64,000 nucleotides of DNA from Chamaecrista fasciculata (GCA_003254925.1 QANZ01017749.1:141325-205324), one strand, 5' to 3'; positions 48,901 through 60,083 are shown, counted from the stretch's first letter. The notes: generated by a model from the letters alone, not told the origin. A program made the numbers and translations.

Positions 48901-49455
48901 ATGCAATTGGGGTTGCGTTTTAACTCCACTTGCTACTTTGCGACTCAATTTTTTCCAAAGAGAATGAACCTTCAAAGCCCATGCTCTCACCTCTGGATGC
49001 TTTACCTTTGGCAAGAAACCCTCAGGCTCCTCCACAAAATCATGTGGTTCCCAATACTCCACATCATCCCCTGCGCCATCCATGTATGTTTCTATGAAGC
49101 TATTCAGCTCCTTCACTGGTACGTGCCCATTATCATCAGCAGACTTTACTAATTTATGAAAGGCCTCCTCTGTCACAGACAAATTGAATTTCAATGAGAA
49201 ATCCATGTATGTTTTAGGATCGAAATCAGATTGCCTCAGCGTATCGAATGCGGTTTGTTGTAGGCGTTCCAAGAATGACACAAGAGGGGTTGAGGGCTTC
49301 ACAAGACCTGAGTCCAAAGGGCAAGTAGATGATGAGGATTCAATGATAGCTAAAAACATTGTCAGTGAGCATAGTATAAGATGAAGTTGAAAATTTTGTC
49401 TGTGATTGTTGGAGCAAAGGTGAAGTTGGCAACCAGTGCTACGCGAAGCAGACAT
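45892..49455 (-). CDS. TRE1: Trehalase (GH37), copy 2
   Basis: Minus-strand sister of the gene at 34136. Exons: 48815-49455, 48596-48715, 48001-48116, 47808-47908, 47617-47726, 47396-47468, 47136-47300, 46959-47046, 46363-46462, 46052-46265, 45892-45975; 1812 nt, 603 aa, each exon the same length as in copy 1. Same N-terminal hydrophobic segment, PGSRFRELYYWDSY, ESGWDFSTRWM, WDFPNGWAP, HEKYD and GGGGEY. Exon 6 ends FILG where copy 1 has FILQ. Introns are short (76-496 nt) and free of the insertions seen in copy 1, so this copy shows the ancestral layout. Intron 1 is 99 nt without an in-frame stop, so its retention would add 33 hydrophobic residues. The two genes converge tail to tail about 5.2 kb apart. 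Both look functional. Confidence 0.93.
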
Positions 49456-50229
49456 GCTTTAGAGTGAGAGAAGGATCACGCGATTGACGATTCCACGAGG
49501 CCGGCAATTGGCTGCTTCCTTGAAAAGTTGAAAGTAACCACTAACAAGTGTTCTCCCTTCAGTGCCAAGTGTACAAACCGAACTAGTTTTTCTTTTCTTA
49601 GCAAAACGGTTTGGTTGAGGCCAGAAGACCTAACACAAATAGTAATTACTTGAGTTGTTTAGATGATATGTATGTAACAGATTTCATGACTAGTCTTCTA
49701 TTTATTAAATACTTTGACTGAATTAAACAATTAGTAGTTAATTATCTCTTGACAGATAAATGAGGCTTACCGCCTAATCATTCAAAACAAATACCCATCA
49801 AAACTAGTTTACTCAACAAAAATATGCAATACGAAATATCACATCATATGGAAATAAGATGATGAAAAATCTCGATATGTAAAATATTTATGATATTTGA
49901 AATTTTGATATTCAAGTTGCCCTTGGTCCAACACTATGAAAGATTATTAAAATATATCAGTACTTGTTTTTCAATAATTTGTGTATCATACTTACTCATA
50001 CAAAATCAAATATTTATTTGTTTTCTCACAAAATCAATTAGGGAAAGTACATTATTATTAGCTGACTTTAAAGGTTGACCTAAAAAGCATTCTAAGCCTA
50101 TATTCTAACTTTTAAAATTTCTTTTTACATTTTAAGTATATGACCTAAAGGTCTAAGTTTGACATAAAATATTATTTTTAGTTCATTTATGATATTAGAA
50201 TCTATCCCTAACATTTCATAAATAATATT

Positions 50230-50832
50230 TGATATACCCTCCTCGGAATTAACATCAAGAATACAAGAGATACCCGGCGAGGAGGCAACACGAGCAGGTC
50301 CCCTCCCACTCAAGCATTTAATGCCAAGATATCGGCATTAAATGCAAAGATCCTTGAAAGCACGTGACAGGACAAGAAGGACACGCAAAAGGACCGAAAC
50401 GCCCCCTGCGCGCAGACCAAACAATGAAAAGCACTCTTGGCTATCACTGACAACCAGGAGGGAAGGTTGGAAATCCCACCGTACCCTGGCAGTGATAGCT
50501 GTCACATCAGAAGCAGAAACCTACACCAACCCCCTTTTTCCTCACACATCCCGAGAACACCCCTAACGTCTCAGAGAGACCTCGTACGAACATGGGACAA
50601 AAGGGAGGAGGGATAAAAGGAAAAAGGGGAGCCTTTTCTGAGGTAACGACTCTCTCTCTACAAAATTCCAACTCTCCATTATTCTCTCTCTAACTTAAGC
50701 ATCGGAGGAGAATCGCAGGGAACCCCCTGTGCATTCTTACTTGCAGGATCCGACGACCTCAAACCACCGGAGACTGCCTCTCTACTGTGAACTCAAGGTT
50801 AGATTTACACTAATCCAGCTTTGCAGTTTTCA
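50230..50832 (+). mobile_element. Probable 5' LTR of the Tat-clade retrotransposon (left copy)
   Basis: Base composition changes sharply from AT-rich flank at about 50245. A TATA-like GGATAAAAGG lies at 50611, and the phrase CTTAAGCATCGGAGGA at about 50695 resembles the R/U5 area typical of Tat LTRs. The right border is set by the primer-binding site at 50834, giving an end at ...TTTTCA. The left border (TGATATACCC at 50230) is a guess because no second LTR lies in the window to compare. Confidence 0.5.
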
Positions 50833-50833
50833 C

Positions 50834-50851
50834 TGGCGCCGTCTGTGGGGA
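50834..50851 (+). other. Primer-binding site
   Basis: TGGCGCCGTCTGTGGGGA follows the LTR by one base. TGGCGCCGT complements the ACGGCGCCA 3' end of plant Asp-type tRNAs, and this string is common as the PBS of Tat elements. It sets the start of minus-strand synthesis and thus the LTR edge. Confidence 0.75.
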
Positions 50852-51162
50852 GAGATGAGGAAACTCCGGTTATCTCTCCCCCTCTCCACTTAGCTGTTGC
50901 TAAGACACATACACTCGACGGGGAGCACCTCGTGGGGAAGAGAGTTCCTCCACGAACTCCACCCTGCTCCCCCCTACATTCTTCTGCACCACTCCTGTTC
51001 ACAACTTTCCTTTCCCGAACTAGTTATTCTCGGTTTCGTTTCTTTTGCTCAACCCCCGAGAGACCTTGGTACGGCTCTACGTGGAGGTCATACTTGTATT
51101 CTATGCTAACCCCTTGTTGTTATCTCTACTGTGAACTCAAGCAAGCTACGACGTTCTCGGCA

Positions 51163-53447
51163 ATGGAATCCCATAATGAGAACCAGCTGCTCCCGAGCCC
51201 AGCGAACGCTCCCTCGAGGTCGAGCCATCCAAGAGATCACCCTCAACAAGCGGGAGACGCCACACACGAGCATGATCCCAGATCTTCTCCCCGGAGTGCT
51301 CCGGGGCCCATACTGCAGAGCGAGAGAACTCCTACACCGCTGACTTCTCTCGCCGGTTTCCATCAGCACACGGACGAAGAGACTCACGTAGCACCTTCTC
51401 CGTATACAGCCGAGATACGCGAGATCATTCAGACCGAGCTCCGGGAGGCAAGGGCTGCACACGTAGCCGACATGGCCTCCTTACGCCGAAACATGGAGGA
51501 ACAATTCAATCAGTTCATGGAGAAGCGCTTCAGTCAGATGACCAGCTCTAGCTCCAGAGGAAAGCAAGTACAAGAAACAACCGAGTCCCCTCTGCCAGAA
51601 TATTACGCCACTCCTAACACACGACCCCCCTCGGAAGCCATGTTGTCGGGCCGAGGGGAGGAACGTGTCAACGGAGAGCGAAGTGAACCAGTGGTGGTGA
51701 GTCAGCCCACCGCCTCCCAGGTATTGCCAGAATCCACAATGCAGCAGTGGAACGTACCGACAGAGTTATGGCATCTCTTGGCCAAGCATTTGCCATCCGC
51801 AGGTCCCCCGGTGACGACCAACCCCTCATCAGGCCCTTCAGCAGTGGTGCCGGCGCCTCCGGCGCCCCCGATGCCATCTCCGGGATTTATGCACCCCATA
51901 TTCAGCAGGACGAGTTGCCAACCGGGTTCAAGATGCCTATGAAGCTGCCCCGGTATGACGGAACCAAAGACCCGGATGACCATCTCCGGCAGTTCCACGC
52001 GTGTATGCAGATCGCCAATCTGTCGGAAGGGAAGAAATGCAAACTATTCCCGACCACACTTGTGGGAGAAGGTCTCATTTGGTTCTCCAAACTTCCAAAC
52101 GACAGCATACACAGCTTCAGAGACATGGAGAACCTGTTCAAGAAGAGGTTTGCCACCAGTGTGGTATATAAGCAGCCGGCGTCCGTCTTGGCCGACGTCC
52201 ATCAGGGAGAACATGAGTCCCTCCGTGACTTCCTGCACCGGTTCAACCAGAAGTGCCTCACGGTAAAAGACCTAGAGGACAGTGTGGCGGTACACGCCTT
52301 CCAGGCAGGCCTCTGCCCCGGGAAGACACACAAAGAGCTGGCTTTCATGAATCCCAGCTCGTTGGAGGAGTTGTTATCGAAGGTTCAAGAATTCATTATA
52401 AAGGAGGACGCTTTCACCTCCCAGAAGAGCAGATTCGGGAACATGAGCTCCAGCAGCAAGCAGCCGCAGCAACAATACCGTGGAGACCAGCGACGCCGGG
52501 ACCCACCCCGGCAGGACAGACCAAAGCACCCGCAGCAGGAAAGGGGTAATGACAGACAGCCGACGGCTTCCCGGGCACGGTTTAACGTTTACACGGTCCT
52601 CACCGTCTCACGGTCCCGGATACTGGCGGAGTCCCAGGGCCTCGGGATCTTCCCTGTCCTTACCCCAAGGAAAGCACGCCCCGGTGACAGACCCAAAGAC
52701 CAAAGCCGGTACTGCGAGTACCACCGGGATCATGGCCACACCACCGACGAATGCATTTCGTTGAAAGACGAGATTGAGGCCCTCATCCAGAACGGAAAAT
52801 TGGGGAAGTATGTGAAGCGGGACAACAAGCGGAGAGACGACGACAGAGAACATCGTGGCGGGGACCAAAGCCGACAATAAAGGCCCCGTCGTGATGACAG
52901 ACCCCCAGAAGGGGGAGCAGGAGGAAGCAATACAGGTTCTCAGATGTTGGGAACCATCAATGTCATCGCCGGCGGAGTGGACCGTCGGAGGAGGGGCCCG
53001 CAATCACGGAAGCGGATGAGGAGATCCGTCATGAAACTGGATTACCTCAAGAAGCCCCACGCACCTCAAGGAGAACCGATAATATTCACTGACGAAGAAT
53101 TGGCAGACGTTGACTCCGAAGAGTGCGATCCGATGGTCATCACAGCCGGGGTGGGGAGGTACAACGTTAAAAGGATCTTGGTTGACCAGGGATCCTCGGC
53201 TGACATTCTGTTTTGGGATGCTTTCTCAAGCATGGGTCTCTCCCGAGAGCAACTCTCCCCTTTCAACGAGCACCTGATAGGCTTTTCCGGAGCCCAGGTC
53301 CCCGTGGAGGGGATGATTGAACTGAATCTTACGCTGGGAGAGGACCCGAGGTGTGTCTGCATCCCGACCATCTTCGTCCTCGTGAAAACACCCTCTGCTT
53401 ACAACGCCATCCTTGGTAGGCCTTCTCTGAATGCTGCCGAGCCGTAG
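51163..53447 (+). pseudogene. gag-protease of the left retrotransposon copy (frame-damaged)
   Basis: Starts MESHNENQLLPSPAN at 51163. A Pro/Ser-rich N-terminus is followed by the Retrotrans_gag region (DMENLFKKRF, about 51950-52400), a basic linker and a zinc-knuckle-like CEYHRDHGHTTDEC (about 52710-52750). Protease follows at about 53155-53440 with VDQGSSADILF as active site. Compared with the inverted right copy there are three lesions: one C missing near 51880, a TAA at 52878-52880 where the right copy has a Gln codon, and one C missing near 53438. The right copy shows gag, protease and pol were once a single continuous frame. This arm could not make full-length Gag-Pol. Confidence 0.85.
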
Positions 53448-56400
53448 TATCCACGGCACACCTATTGATGAAGTTCCCCACTCCTCATGGCGTGGGTCAA
53501 GTACGGGCAAACCAGGAGGTAGCCAGGCAGTGCTACGCCACCAGCCTGACCAAGCCCCAAGCAAGCCGGGAAGCCCCCCAGAACCCCCCACCATCCTCCT
53601 CGGAGAAAGGAAAGGAGAAAGAACACGCAGTGATGAACTGCGAAATTGTCGACCTAAGGGACGAGATCCCACAGAATCATCCGCAGCCCTCGGATGAAAT
53701 GGAGGCAGTGGCTTTTCCGGGAGCGCCGGAGAAAACCGTCAACATCTGCGCCACACTCCCTCCATCTGAGAAAGAAGCGCTGGTTCAATTCCTGTTCCGG
53801 AACGAAGATATTTTTGCATGGTCGGCATCAGACATGCCGGGGATTGACCCAAACATCATCTGCCACTCCCTCAATGTCGATGGAAGACTTGGCGTCTTCC
53901 AGAAAAAGAGGAACTTGGGTCAGCAGCGCCAGCAGGCAGCAAGAGAAGAGGTAGAAAAACTGCTGGCAGCAGGTTTCATCCGTGAGACCAAATACCCAAC
54001 GTGGCTGTCCAACGTTGTCCTCGTCCAGAAGGCCAACGGCAAATGGCGGATGTGCGTCGACTTTTCCGACTTGAACAAGGCATGTCCAAAGGACCCATAC
54101 CCGCTCCCCAGCATTGACCGACTCGTCGACGGAACCAGTGGCCACGCCACACTAAGCTTCCTCGACGCCTTCTCCGGATACAATCAAATCCGGATGGACC
54201 CGCGGGATGTGGAGAAGACTGCCTTCATCACGGACAAGGGGGTCTTCTGCTACAAGGTCATGCCATTTGGCCTGAAAAACGCCGGCGCCACCTATCAGCG
54301 GATGATGGACCTCTTCTTCCGAGACCACCTCGGAAAGAACATTGAAGTATACGTCGACGACATGGTCGTCAAGACAAAAGCTGGCGGAAACCACTTAGAA
54401 GACCTGGAGGAGATCTTCTCGATACTGAGGCAGTACCAGATGCGCCTCAACCCATCGAAGTGTGCCTTCGGCGTCTCCGGGGGCAAGTTCCTCGGATTTC
54501 TCATCTCCCAGCGAGGGATAGAGGTCAACCCCGACCAGTGCAAAGCAATCATGGAGATGTCTCCTCCCAAGAACCCCAAGGAGGTGCAACGCCTAACCGG
54601 CCGGATCGTCGCTATTCATCGCTTCCTTGCCAGGTAGCGCTGACACTGATTGTCCTACTTCTCGAAACGAGTAGTTAGTCAAAGGGGCGAATTCCCCCTC
54701 CTCCCCTCTCCCCGTTTACATTTACTTGCGTTTTTGTAATCTCCTACCCGGACATACAGGCTCCGGATGCTGTACTTACGCTTGCACATCGCGAGCTTTC
54801 AACTACATTAATAAAGATTTCCTTCTTGTATAAATACTTTGTCGGTTTTACTTATACGACGAGTGCTAACAGAACATCTAAAAATCACTAACCAGGTCCG
54901 CCGACCGCTGCCTCCCATTCTTCAAAACCCTCAAAGGAGGAAAGAAGTTCGAATGGACGGAGGAATGCGATAGGGCCTTCCTGGAGCTGAAGCAGTATCT
55001 GGCGAAACCGCCAATACTGACCACCCCCAGGCTAGAGACGCCGGTATATGTCTACCTCGCTGCTAACGACCAGGCAGTCAGCTCTGCGTTAGTCACCGAG
55101 GAGGGGGAGGAGCAAAAACCCATTTACTTCTCCAGCAAGGTCCTAACACCTTCCGAATCGCGGTACCACATGCTAGAGAAGCTTGCGTTCGCTCTGCTGG
55201 TATCAACGAGGAAGCTACGGCCCTACTACCAACAGTACCAGATCGTCGTCCGAACCGACCGACCACTACGGCAGGTAATCCACCAGCCCGACATCGCCGG
55301 ACGACTATCCTACTGGGCCATTGAGCTCTCCGAGTTCGGACTCATGTTCCAACCCCGTAAAGCCATCAAAGGGCAGGCCCTGGCGGATTTTGTTGCCGAG
55401 ATGACCTCGCCGGAGACACTCAATAGCACCTGGGTGATACACGTGGATGGTGCCTCCTCGAGTAAATCAAAAGGAGCCGGGGTTATCCTTGAGGCACCAG
55501 ACGGGATGGTCATTGAGCAGTCCATCGAAATACGCTTCCCGGCTACCAATAACCAGGCAGAGTACGAAGCTCTCCTAGCCGCATTGGAGCTGGCCCTCAC
55601 GGTAAATGCGCAGGAGCTAACCGTCAACAGTGACTCCCAGCTGGTAGTCCAACAGATGAAGGGAGAATTCGAGGCCAAGGAGGAAACCATCCTCAAGTAC
55701 CATGCCAAAGCGCGGCGCCTAACCGCCAGGTTCCAAAAGGTCGAGTTCCGACACGTCCCCAGGGACCAGAACTCCCGCGCCGACAAGTTGGCAAAGCTGG
55801 CTAATAAGCCCAACAAAGCAGGTAGGGACTCCATCATCTGTACCACTCTGGAGCAGCCCTCGATCAACGAAGAGGAAGTAAACCAGATTGGTGGAATATC
55901 TACCTGGATGACGCCAATCATAGCATACCTCAAGGATGGTACCCTCCCCGCCGACCGGACAGAAGCGAGGAACCTAACAAGAAGAGCCGCCAGGTATTTC
56001 CTATCCGGCGAAACCCTTTACAATAAGGGATTCTCATCCCCATCGCTGAAATGTGTTCCCCCGGAGGAGGCCAGCTACATCCTCCGCGAGCTACACGAGG
56101 GGGTATGTGGCTCCCACCAGGCCCCGGCAACCCTGAAAAGAAAAACCCTCCAAGCCGGCTTCTACTGGCCGGGGATCATCAAGGACGCGGACAAACTTGT
56201 AAAAACATGCGACAAGTGCCAGCGCCACGGAAACATCATACACAAGCCGGCCGAGGATATGCATCCTCTGCAGGCGCCGTGGCCATTCGATGTGTGGGGC
56301 ATAGACATCCTGGGACCATTTCCACAGGCCACTAACCAGCGAAAGTTCTTGGTTGTCGCCGTCGACCACTTCACCAAGTGGGTAGAGGCAGAACCCCTAG

Positions 56401-57143
56401 CGTCCATCACCTCGACGGCAATCATCAAGTTTGTCATGAAAAATATAATCACTCGTTTTGGCATCCCACACACTCTGATAACGGACAATGGGCGCCAATT
56501 CATTAACCAACAGTTCCGGGAGTTCTGTGAAAATTACCACATGAGGTTGAAGACCACATCCGTGGAGCATCCCGCCAAAAAAGGCCAAACGGAGCTGGCA
56601 AACCGGATTATCCTCAAGGAATTGAAAAAACGCCTGGACAGCGCCAAGGGAAGATGGGTAGATGAGCTGCCCTCGGTCTTGTGGTCTTACCGCGTTACGG
56701 AACAGACTGCAACCAAGGAAACCCCATACGCCTTGGCCTACGGCTGTGAAGCCATGATCCCCGCCGAAATCGGAGCAACCTCCGACAGAGTCCTCTACTA
56801 CGAGGAACAGCAGAACCAGGCCCAGCGCCTGGCCTCCTTGGACATCTCCGAGGAGATGAGGGAGACAGCGTTAATCCGGATGGCAGCATACAAACAGAGG
56901 ATAGCGAACTACTTCAACACCAAGGTCAAAAAACGCACATTGCGCGTCGGAGACTTGGTCCTGAGGGAAGTCGCCAACAATAGGGTTAACCCCACGGAAG
57001 GCAAACTAGGACCCAACTGGGAGGGTCTATACCGGATCTATGAAGCACTCCCAGGAGGGGCTTATCGCCTAGAAACCATGGGAGGGAATCACCTTCCTAA
57101 CCCATGGAACATAGCCAAACTTAAGAAATATTTGTCCCCATGA
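53448..57143 (+). CDS. pol of the left copy: RT, RNase H, archaeal-type RNase H, integrase
   Basis: RT runs from about 53830 to 54633 with CVDFSDLNKACPKD and the active site YVDDMVVK. It is cut by a 262-nt GT-AG segment (54634-54895), and joins after removal at ARSADRCLPFF. The first RNase H (about 54900-55400) contains YYQQYQIVVRTDR. The second RNase H (about 55431-55812) has the acidic set in HVDGASS, NNQAEYEALLA, NSDSQLVV and SRADKLAK. Integrase: zinc-finger HEGVCGSHQ ... CDKCQRHG (about 56090-56230), core Asp in GIDILGPF, Asp in ITDNGRQF, Glu in GQTELANR. No chromodomain; stop at 57143. Apart from the intron-like break the frame is open, so this half looks young. It lacks its own start because gag is damaged. 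Confidence 0.88.
54634..54895 (+). other. Putative intron with internal poly(A) signal in pol
   Basis: 262 nt, not a multiple of three, starting GTAGCG and ending CTAACCAG. It splits an Arg codon (AG/G) between the RT thumb and RNase H, where related Tat polyproteins are continuous. A branch-like CTAAC lies at 54866-54870, 25 nt before the end. An AATAAA lies at 54810-54815, followed by a T/GT-rich stretch. Without splicing, translation stops at the first codon of the segment. Confidence 0.7.
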
Positions 57144-57613
57144 CAAAATTCATGTAACTTTTTTCAGAGTTTAATGAAAGTCATATTTATTATTATTATC
57201 GCCTTTTTTCTTTCTATTACGAATGATTTAACAGGCACTTAGTCCTCTACACAGGCAGGGAGGGACGCCTCCCTACGCCTCGGACAACTGAGCTCCAACG
57301 CTCCGCAGGTCAGAGTTACCTGCTCCGGCTAGCCGCGTCACGAGAAACTCAAGGAGAGAACAACGTGACTCACACATAGTAACACACCATTGCTAGAAGC
57401 ACTATACACTATGGCATATTTAAACAACAGAAACTGCGCAAAACGCCAACATGGGCAACACACTTTTCACAAATAAATCGTTTGTACAAATTGTCACATT
57501 ACATAGAGGAGAGCGAGGAATACAAAAGTAATTACATCAGGGGGGAGAGGGGGGTTACAAGTAATTACATCAGGGGGGAGAGGGGGGTTACAAGTGATTA
57601 CATCAGTGGGCAG
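57144..57613. other. 3' noncoding region of the left copy with G-rich repeats
   Basis: Between integrase and the antisense gene. 57528-57607 holds two full 33-bp units and a partial third. Each full unit contains the purine tract GGGGGGAGAGGGGGG, which looks like a polypurine tract or G-quadruplex former. No LTR-like sequence follows it. Confidence 0.6.
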
Positions 57614-59612
57614 TTACACAGCCCCCGGCGTCGACACAGGCTCGTCAACCAGGTAATCCTCAGTCGAAGAATCTACCATCACGGAGTCTCTCGGAGGGAC
57701 ATCCTCTCCAGCTTGAGAAGACCCACCCTCCCCGTCACCGTTGCCGCCAAACAGGCCCAACCCAGGCCTTTCACCCTGCTGAGAAGGAGACACGCCCGTA
57801 GCAGCCGCGTGGGCACTCGGAGCGTTTACTGCCACGCCAAGCAGCATCCTCCCTACATCCAATTTACCACTCGAGGATTCCCCTCTCTCCGCTGGGTCGG
57901 CAGGACGCTCCGGACACTTCTCCAAGGGGCGAACCCGGTCCATGATGACCAGCTGACCAGCTGGGTTATGGTCAACTGGTCCTCCCCACCAGAGTCATCA
58001 CCAAATGACGACGAGCTGTCGACTTCTATGACCCTCTCGTCGGGCTTTCCCTCGGCGTCGTCATTTCCCCCAAGGCAGCCGGACTGTCCGACGATCCCCT
58101 CAGAGCCGAGTAATACTGAGAAGACTCCCGCCGTTTCAGGGCTATACTAGGGTCCTCCTCGATGTCCTCCTCATCTTCACACAAAATCAGTCTGGGCCTC
58201 TTCACGGAAGGATCCTCTTCCGACGGAGAACCACGGGCAATGGGCCTCGCCATGACAGGAGAGACAACGGTCACCAAGTGCTCCGATGCCCGAGAAGCAC
58301 CCCTCCCAAGCGGACTCCCGGTGGAGACGACCCTTTCTCTTTTCTTCTTCTTCGGAGGAGAGACATCCTTCACACCCTCCCCAACCGTGGGAGGCACGAG
58401 GGGCAGACGGAGGGTTGCCTCGGAAGCAGGTGTCAAAAAGCTACCACAGCAGGACGTGGCCTGAGTGAAGTACTCTAACCTCCCACGGAATCCAAGGTGA
58501 TGCATCACTGAAACATGGAAGCAGACACAGAGTAATCAGACAAAATAAACTCAGAAACAGACAACAAAGGGGAAACAGAGCATTGTCAACTAACACTTAC
58601 CCCACGTCTTGTAATCGTTCCCGTCCTGTTTTGCCGTCGATAGCAGCACCTTGACGGCTCGGTGCTCCTCGGCACCCAAGTTCTAATTCGTCAACATCCT
58701 CTGACCAACGATTGGCTCCGACCAGGACAGAGGAAACAGAGGATAACCCTCGTTATCCAGATACCACGGGCGCCGATCAACCGGCTCCCAAGAAACGAAA
58801 AAATGGTAGTTCAACCATTTCTTCACACTACTGACGTTGGCAGATAACACACTGTATCTGCCGGGCTTGTTCATACAGTGGAGGCTAACCCACCCTCCAT
58901 TCTTACTCTCCACCCGGTATGACCAGAACAAGACCTTCGCGGTCAGCTCCACGCCCAATTCTGCCGCAACGTTCTGTAGAATGGCGAGAAGCCGCCACGA
59001 GTTCGGATGCAACTGAGCCGGGGAGCAGTTGATGTAGTTAAGGACTTCCATTTCGAAGTCCGAAAAAGGAAATCGTATCCCCACATTTTGGAGCACATAC
59101 TCGTTGAACAGAAAGCCCCCTTCGTGTGCGAAACCATACCTCTCGCTGCCGAAACCCTCGACGCCTTCCTTAATGTGACAGGCAACATGCCCCAACCTCC
59201 TCATTGGAGTACTCGGAGCAAAGTACGTCTCGTTCAAGGTTGCGAGTTCAGCAGGGTCTACGAATCTCGACCTCTCCAAGACGATTTTGGGGTCGATAGG
59301 AACATTGCAGGGCAACCCTTGTGGCGACGACCAGGGCACTACGCCTCGAGCGCGGCGCAAAGCCTCAGCGCCATCAGCCTCCACGTGCATCAGCTTGGAT
59401 TGGATGTCCCACCACAGGTCGGGCTCCATAGTGGGACCTCCCCAGCCAACCTTCATCTCTTTCCTCTCATTGACCTGGTACCCTCTCTTCGCAGCAGTCA
59501 CGGGGTCAAGATAGCGAGCGACCGGAATCCCGTCATCAGGAACCGACGATGGAGCACCATCTCTTCCACCCTTGCGACTCGGGATTTTCTTCGAAGACTT
59601 CACCATTGTCAC
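57614..59612 (-). pseudogene. Antisense ORF (aORF) with Transposase_28-like domain, left copy
   Basis: Minus-strand gene in the retrotransposon 3' region. Start at 59612 (MTMVKSSKKIPSRKGG). Residues about 150-300 match the pattern of the putative gypsy-type transposon family PF04195: GGFLFNEYVLQNVGIRFPF, INCSPAQLHPNSWRLLAIL, then KKWLNYHFFVSWE. A TAG at 58683-58685 follows ...GQRMLTN. It is present in both palindrome arms and is either the true end or an old nonsense mutation. A 93-nt intron (58508-58600, GTAAGT...TTTCAG) then leads to an acidic, basic-patch region (SPPKKKKRERV; EDEEDIEEDP). One base is missing near 58045 against the right arm, and the last segment ends STPGAV at 57614. Such antisense genes are known in Tat elements; their role is unknown. 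Confidence 0.75.
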
Positions 59613-59702
59613 TGGTCACAGCTTGCTCGGTTTTTAGTTCTTAAGTTTTCTCTGAAGAAATCGTGGGAAGCGAAAAATTGGGGAAGAGAAGGAAATGGCG
59701 AT

Positions 59703-60076
59703 TTATAATGGGAAAAATAAACCTTACAAATTTTCAAAATGGAGCAGGCAGTTGAAAGGACGCTGCCGACGTCAGCAACTTGGGAAACCGTAAAACTTCC
59801 TCCACACACTTCTCTCATTTCCCAGGCCACGTGTCATTCAGACTTTCCACCTTCCACGGAAAGAAGTCCAAAATTTCTACGGTTTCCGAATACCCTGAGT
59901 CTTTTGGACTTCTTTCCGTGGAAGGTGGAAAGTCTGAATGACACGTGGCCTGGGAAATGAGAGAAGTGTGTGGAGGAAGTTTTACGGTTTCCCAAGTTGC
60001 TGACGTCGGCAGCGTCCTCTCAACTGCCTGCTCCATTTTGAAAATTTGTACGGTTTATTTTTCCCATTATAAACCG
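59703..60076. promoter_or_regulatory. Mirror-image promoter-like elements of the antisense gene
   Basis: Each arm carries the same set: a TATA-like ATTATAAA (59703-59715 region and 60065-60073), a bZIP-type TGACGTC (59768-59774 and 60001-60007) and a G-box in ABRE context, ACACGTGGCC (CACGTG at 59828-59833 and 59942-59947). In the left arm the TATA lies about 95 bp before the aORF ATG. The two sets face away from each other. Function is inferred from motifs only. Confidence 0.5.
59739..60036. repeat. Palindrome centre: inverted repeat around a 28-nt loop
   Basis: 59739-59873 pairs with 59902-60036 without gaps and with one mismatch that I see (near 59757). The loop is 59874-59901. Beyond this the arms continue with internal deletions on the right side for the rest of the window. 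Confidence 0.95.
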
Positions 60077-60083
60077 CCATTTC

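Larger units (their letters stand above)
50230..59887 (+). mobile_element. Left arm: Ty3/gypsy Tat-clade (Retand-like) retrotransposon, no 3' LTR
   Basis: Order: LTR, PBS, gag, protease, RT, RNase H, second archaeal-type RNase H, integrase, then a 3' region with an antisense gene. The second RNase H plus antisense ORF without chromodomain places it in the Tat clade. Instead of a 3' LTR it meets its own inverted copy at 59874-59901. GC content is visibly higher than in the flanks. Confidence 0.85.

Noticed and set aside
50821-51162. Open frame extending gag upstream of 51163
   Set aside because: It begins within the LTR end/primer-binding site and has no conserved features; the MESHNEN start is the likely gag start.
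57482-58150. Plus-strand open frame after integrase
   Set aside because: Mirror of the antisense gene and of the G-rich tandem repeat; composition is that of a shadow frame.
59739-59960. Matching short open frames on both strands at the palindrome centre
   Set aside because: They exist only because the sequence is an inverted repeat; no protein-like composition or conserved motif.
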